Source: UBA7672 sp965279205 (GTDB taxonomy: Bacteria; Pseudomonadota; Alphaproteobacteria; Caulobacterales; Hyphomonadaceae). From it: a stretch of DNA of 64,000 nt. The first letter of the stretch is position 1; every line of letters begins with the position of its first letter. The notes beneath the pieces were generated by a model. It had not been told where the DNA came from, ran no database searches, and worked only from the letters and a program-made list of their open reading frames with translations. The stretch spans positions 1,240,001 through 1,304,000 of the forward strand of contig OZ257144.1 in NCBI GenBank assembly GCA_965279205.1. Reading direction: 5' to 3'. Shown piece by piece: positions 62,015-64,000 of the stretch. Made by a program: the position numbers and the translations under genes.

Positions 62015-64000
62015 TTACTGGCCGACGCTCTGCTGAGCTTGCGCCTGGTTGATGCGGCCGTTGATCATCTGGTTGATCGAAGCCATTTCGGCGTTCTCGA
62101 GGAAGCCGTCCTTATTGGTGTCCAGTTTGTCCCAGTTGGCGAGCAGCATCTGCGCCATGCGGCCACGGACTTCGGTCTTGGCGACCTTGTCGTCGATATT
62201 GGTGTCCATGATGCCCATGGAGCGCGTGGCTTCAAGCGCCTTCTGGTAGTCGTCCTTGCGGTTCGCGACCGTCTCAGCGTCCCAGCGGAAGCCAAGCGCC
62301 GTGTACTGCATCTCTTCGTGGCTCTGCTCGCCCCACGTAACCTTGATCGTCGGATCCGGGTTCGCCACGTTGTTCTTCGAATTGTCGTAGACATATCGCG
62401 TCACCAGCTTGGTGCCCGGCTCGATGCTGATCGGCGTCGCGAAGTCATAACCGCGCTGCCAGTTGAAGTCGTACTTCGGCAGCGACAGGATCAGCTCTTC
62501 CTTGGTCGAGCCCGGCTTGATGACCGACACGGCCATGCTCTCGCCGCGATAGTGAGCGTGCGGGAACACCGTGAACAACGTCGCCTTCTCGGGGAAAGTG
62601 ATGTACGCGATTTCTTCGTGACGCGGCGTGTTCGGCGGGATCTCGATACCCGCGTTCGCGATCACGGCCGAGCGGCGCATGATCTCCGGCGGAGCTTCCT
62701 TCGGATAGAAGTAGAGCCCGACGCGGGTCGTTTCCGTCGATTCCTTGCCGTATGGCGTGTAGTGCATCTGGAAGCGGAAGGTCTGCCCCGGGGCGACCCA
62801 GGTGCCAGTGCCTTTCGGATAGACGGTCGTTTCCGCGCCAACGGCATAGCCGCCAGCACCGTTCGAGAGCAGGTGGTGAACCGCGCGCCGGTCGCTCGGT
62901 TTCACGGTCGCGGCGCGCAGCCAGCGGCCGTCGGTCAGCGGATTCTGAACAGTTGGGTTCTGGTAGTCGACCACGCCAGATGCCGGCACCTTGAAGGATG
63001 GCAGCGTGATGATGAGGTCAGGCTCGCCCAGTTCCCATTCCGGAGCGGGCTTGGCGTTGATCTTAAGCGGGTCGGCGCCCGCGCCACGCGGGGCGCCAGC
63101 CTCGATCCAGTGGATCAGCGTCTGCTCGTCCTTGTTCGACAGGTTCATGCTGCCGGCGAACGCGTTGACGTGCGGGTCGGCATTGTAGGGCGGCATGCGG
63201 TCGGTGCGGATCGCTTCGCGGATCATGCCCGAGAAGCCCTTCACCGTCTCATAGCTGTTCATCGGGAAGGGGCCGATGCCGCCTTCCGAGTGACAGGCCA
63301 CGCAGTTCTTCGCGAGGATCGGCGAGATGTCCTTCTCGTAGGAGATCTTCGAGAAGTCGGCCGCGCGGTCGCGTTGCGGGAAGGAGAGCATGGCGGTGTC
63401 GAGCTTCGCGCCGGAGACCTTCACCGGTTGGCCGGCGATCAGGCTGTGCACTGCGTCAGCGACGTAGGAAATCTTCGCGGCTGCGGAAGCTTTCGCGACC
63501 TTGCCGGCGAAGCGGTCGTCGATCGGTCCGGTGTAGACGACCTTCCAGGTCTTGGGATCGATCACGAAAGCTTCGGCTACCTGGCTGACGCCGAGGCTTT
63601 CACCGACCAGCTGTGAGTCATCGATCAGCACGGGAATGTTGAGACCAAGAGAAGCCATCTCGGCGGCGATCGTTACGCGGTTGTCGTTGAGCGACGAGTT
63701 CAGCAGGAAGACCGGCACTTCCTTGGCGGCGAAGGCAGCCTGTATTTCCTTGATCGCGAGGGCGGCGTCATGGATCGTCTTCGAGCCGTTCTGCTGCGAG
63801 ATGATCACGATGGCCGGCGCGTATTTGTAATAGCTGAGCAGGTGCCCTTTGGAGTTCTGGTCGACGAGGCGGAAGTCGTCCGCGCGATCAGGCGCTTTCA
63901 CCTGGGCGAGCACGGCGGCGGCGCGACCGGTCTGGCCGTTGGCGACAACGCCAGCGGTGATGAGCGCTGCGGCGGCGACACTGGCCAGCGCGATGCCCAA
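62015..64000 (-). CDS. multidomain redoxin / cytochrome c / copper-monooxygenase-like / EF-hand protein, 5' end outside window
   Basis: Exported protein of at least 661 residues, truncated by the window edge; TTG is the edge codon, so a longer signal peptide is likely. Domains in order: residues about 40-190 resemble redoxin/peroxiredoxin, but the active-site position reads QQNGSK with Ser73 where Cys is expected; about 215-310 form a cytochrome c domain with C233-x2-C236-H237 (NCVACHS) and a probable axial Met at RMPPY; about 320-590 resemble the copper type II monooxygenase C-terminal region (HHLLSNGAGG, FPHAHYRGES); about 625-645 hold an EF-hand (DTNKDGFLENAE). Homologues of this mixture occur in Acidobacteria and Alphaproteobacteria and have no proven reaction. 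Confidence 0.82.
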   Translation of the reverse strand: MGIALASVAAAALITAGVVANGQTGRAAAVLAQVKAPDRADDFRLVDQNSKGHLLSYYKYAPAIVIISQQNGSKTIHDAALAIKEIQAAFAAKEVPVFLLNSSLNDNRVTIAAEMASLGLNIPVLIDDSQLVGESLGVSQVAEAFVIDPKTWKVVYTGPIDDRFAGKVAKASAAAKISYVADAVHSLIAGQPVKVSGAKLDTAMLSFPQRDRAADFSKISYEKDISPILAKNCVACHSEGGIGPFPMNSYETVKGFSGMIREAIRTDRMPPYNADPHVNAFAGSMNLSNKDEQTLIHWIEAGAPRGAGADPLKINAKPAPEWELGEPDLIITLPSFKVPASGVVDYQNPTVQNPLTDGRWLRAATVKPSDRRAVHHLLSNGAGGYAVGAETTVYPKGTGTWVAPGQTFRFQMHYTPYGKESTETTRVGLYFYPKEAPPEIMRRSAVIANAGIEIPPNTPRHEEIAYITFPEKATLFTVFPHAHYRGESMAVSVIKPGSTKEELILSLPKYDFNWQRGYDFATPISIEPGTKLVTRYVYDNSKNNVANPDPTIKVTWGEQSHEEMQYTALGFRWDAETVANRKDDYQKALEATRSMGIMDTNIDDKVAKTEVRGRMAQMLLANWDKLDTNKDGFLENAEMASINQMINGRINQAQAQQSVGQ

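Overview
The window is ordinary chromosomal DNA of a high-GC alphaproteobacterium. Gene content (fmt/truA/dnaX housekeeping block, TamAB, an RND and a MacAB pump, DUF885 and M2 peptidases, secreted DUF6152-type proteins, several TTG/GTG starts) fits the Caulobacterales/Hyphomonadaceae-Maricaulales area; that placement is inference from gene families, not from a marker gene. I see no prophage, insertion sequence, rRNA, tRNA or CRISPR array.

Layout. 1-5130: 3' end of dnaX, ybaB, two small membrane proteins, fmt, a GNAT acetyltransferase, truA and a four-helix membrane protein. 5127-12357 (minus): tamB, tamA and dapE. 12522-18001: an OmpA-domain inner-membrane protein with a proline-rich N-terminus, a PHP-domain lipoprotein, a REP-like palindrome, a VOC protein and an M2 zinc peptidase lipoprotein. 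18161-23292 (minus): a complete tripartite efflux operon, macA-like adaptor, macB-type ATPase, macB-type permease and OprM/NodT-type outer-membrane lipoprotein. 23582-24589: a free-standing ABC ATPase-like protein in which every catalytic motif is altered.

24591-29094 is the most interesting block. A membrane EAL phosphodiesterase and a periplasmic cupredoxin are transcribed divergently from a DUF3034 outer-membrane-type protein and an exported truncated hemoglobin. Together they look like an envelope metal/haem system coupled to cyclic-di-GMP. After a Tat-type carboxylesterase come two REP-like palindromes and a roughly 450-base stretch without a credible gene that is packed with strong inverted repeats (a structured RNA or repeat candidate).

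31491-37026 is a hexuronate/pectin-breakdown locus: kdgK, kduD, kduI, a LacI-type regulator and a GH43 glycosidase, with a perfect palindromic operator in front of the GH43 gene and a degenerate copy in front of kduI. 37011-44006 (minus) holds a DUF885 peptidase-like lipoprotein, an acyl-CoA dehydrogenase, a DUF6152 protein, a lipoprotein, fumC and a 2OG-Fe(II) oxygenase. 44129-45787: a solitary RusA-type resolvase and a secreted protein. 45861-51309: a TetR regulator divergent from an RND adaptor and pump. 51339-52146: DUF983 and PilZ proteins. 52288-56157 (minus): TetR, a truncated and motif-poor AMP-ligase homologue, a VOC lipoprotein, a carboxymuconolactone-decarboxylase-family protein and an SDR, in one tight operon with a palindromic operator upstream. 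56377-61942: 3-hydroxyacyl-CoA dehydrogenase, a two-gene ABC exporter (minus), and DUF1295 plus a cyclopropane-synthase-like methyltransferase. The window ends inside a multidomain redoxin / cytochrome c / copper-monooxygenase-like / EF-hand protein.
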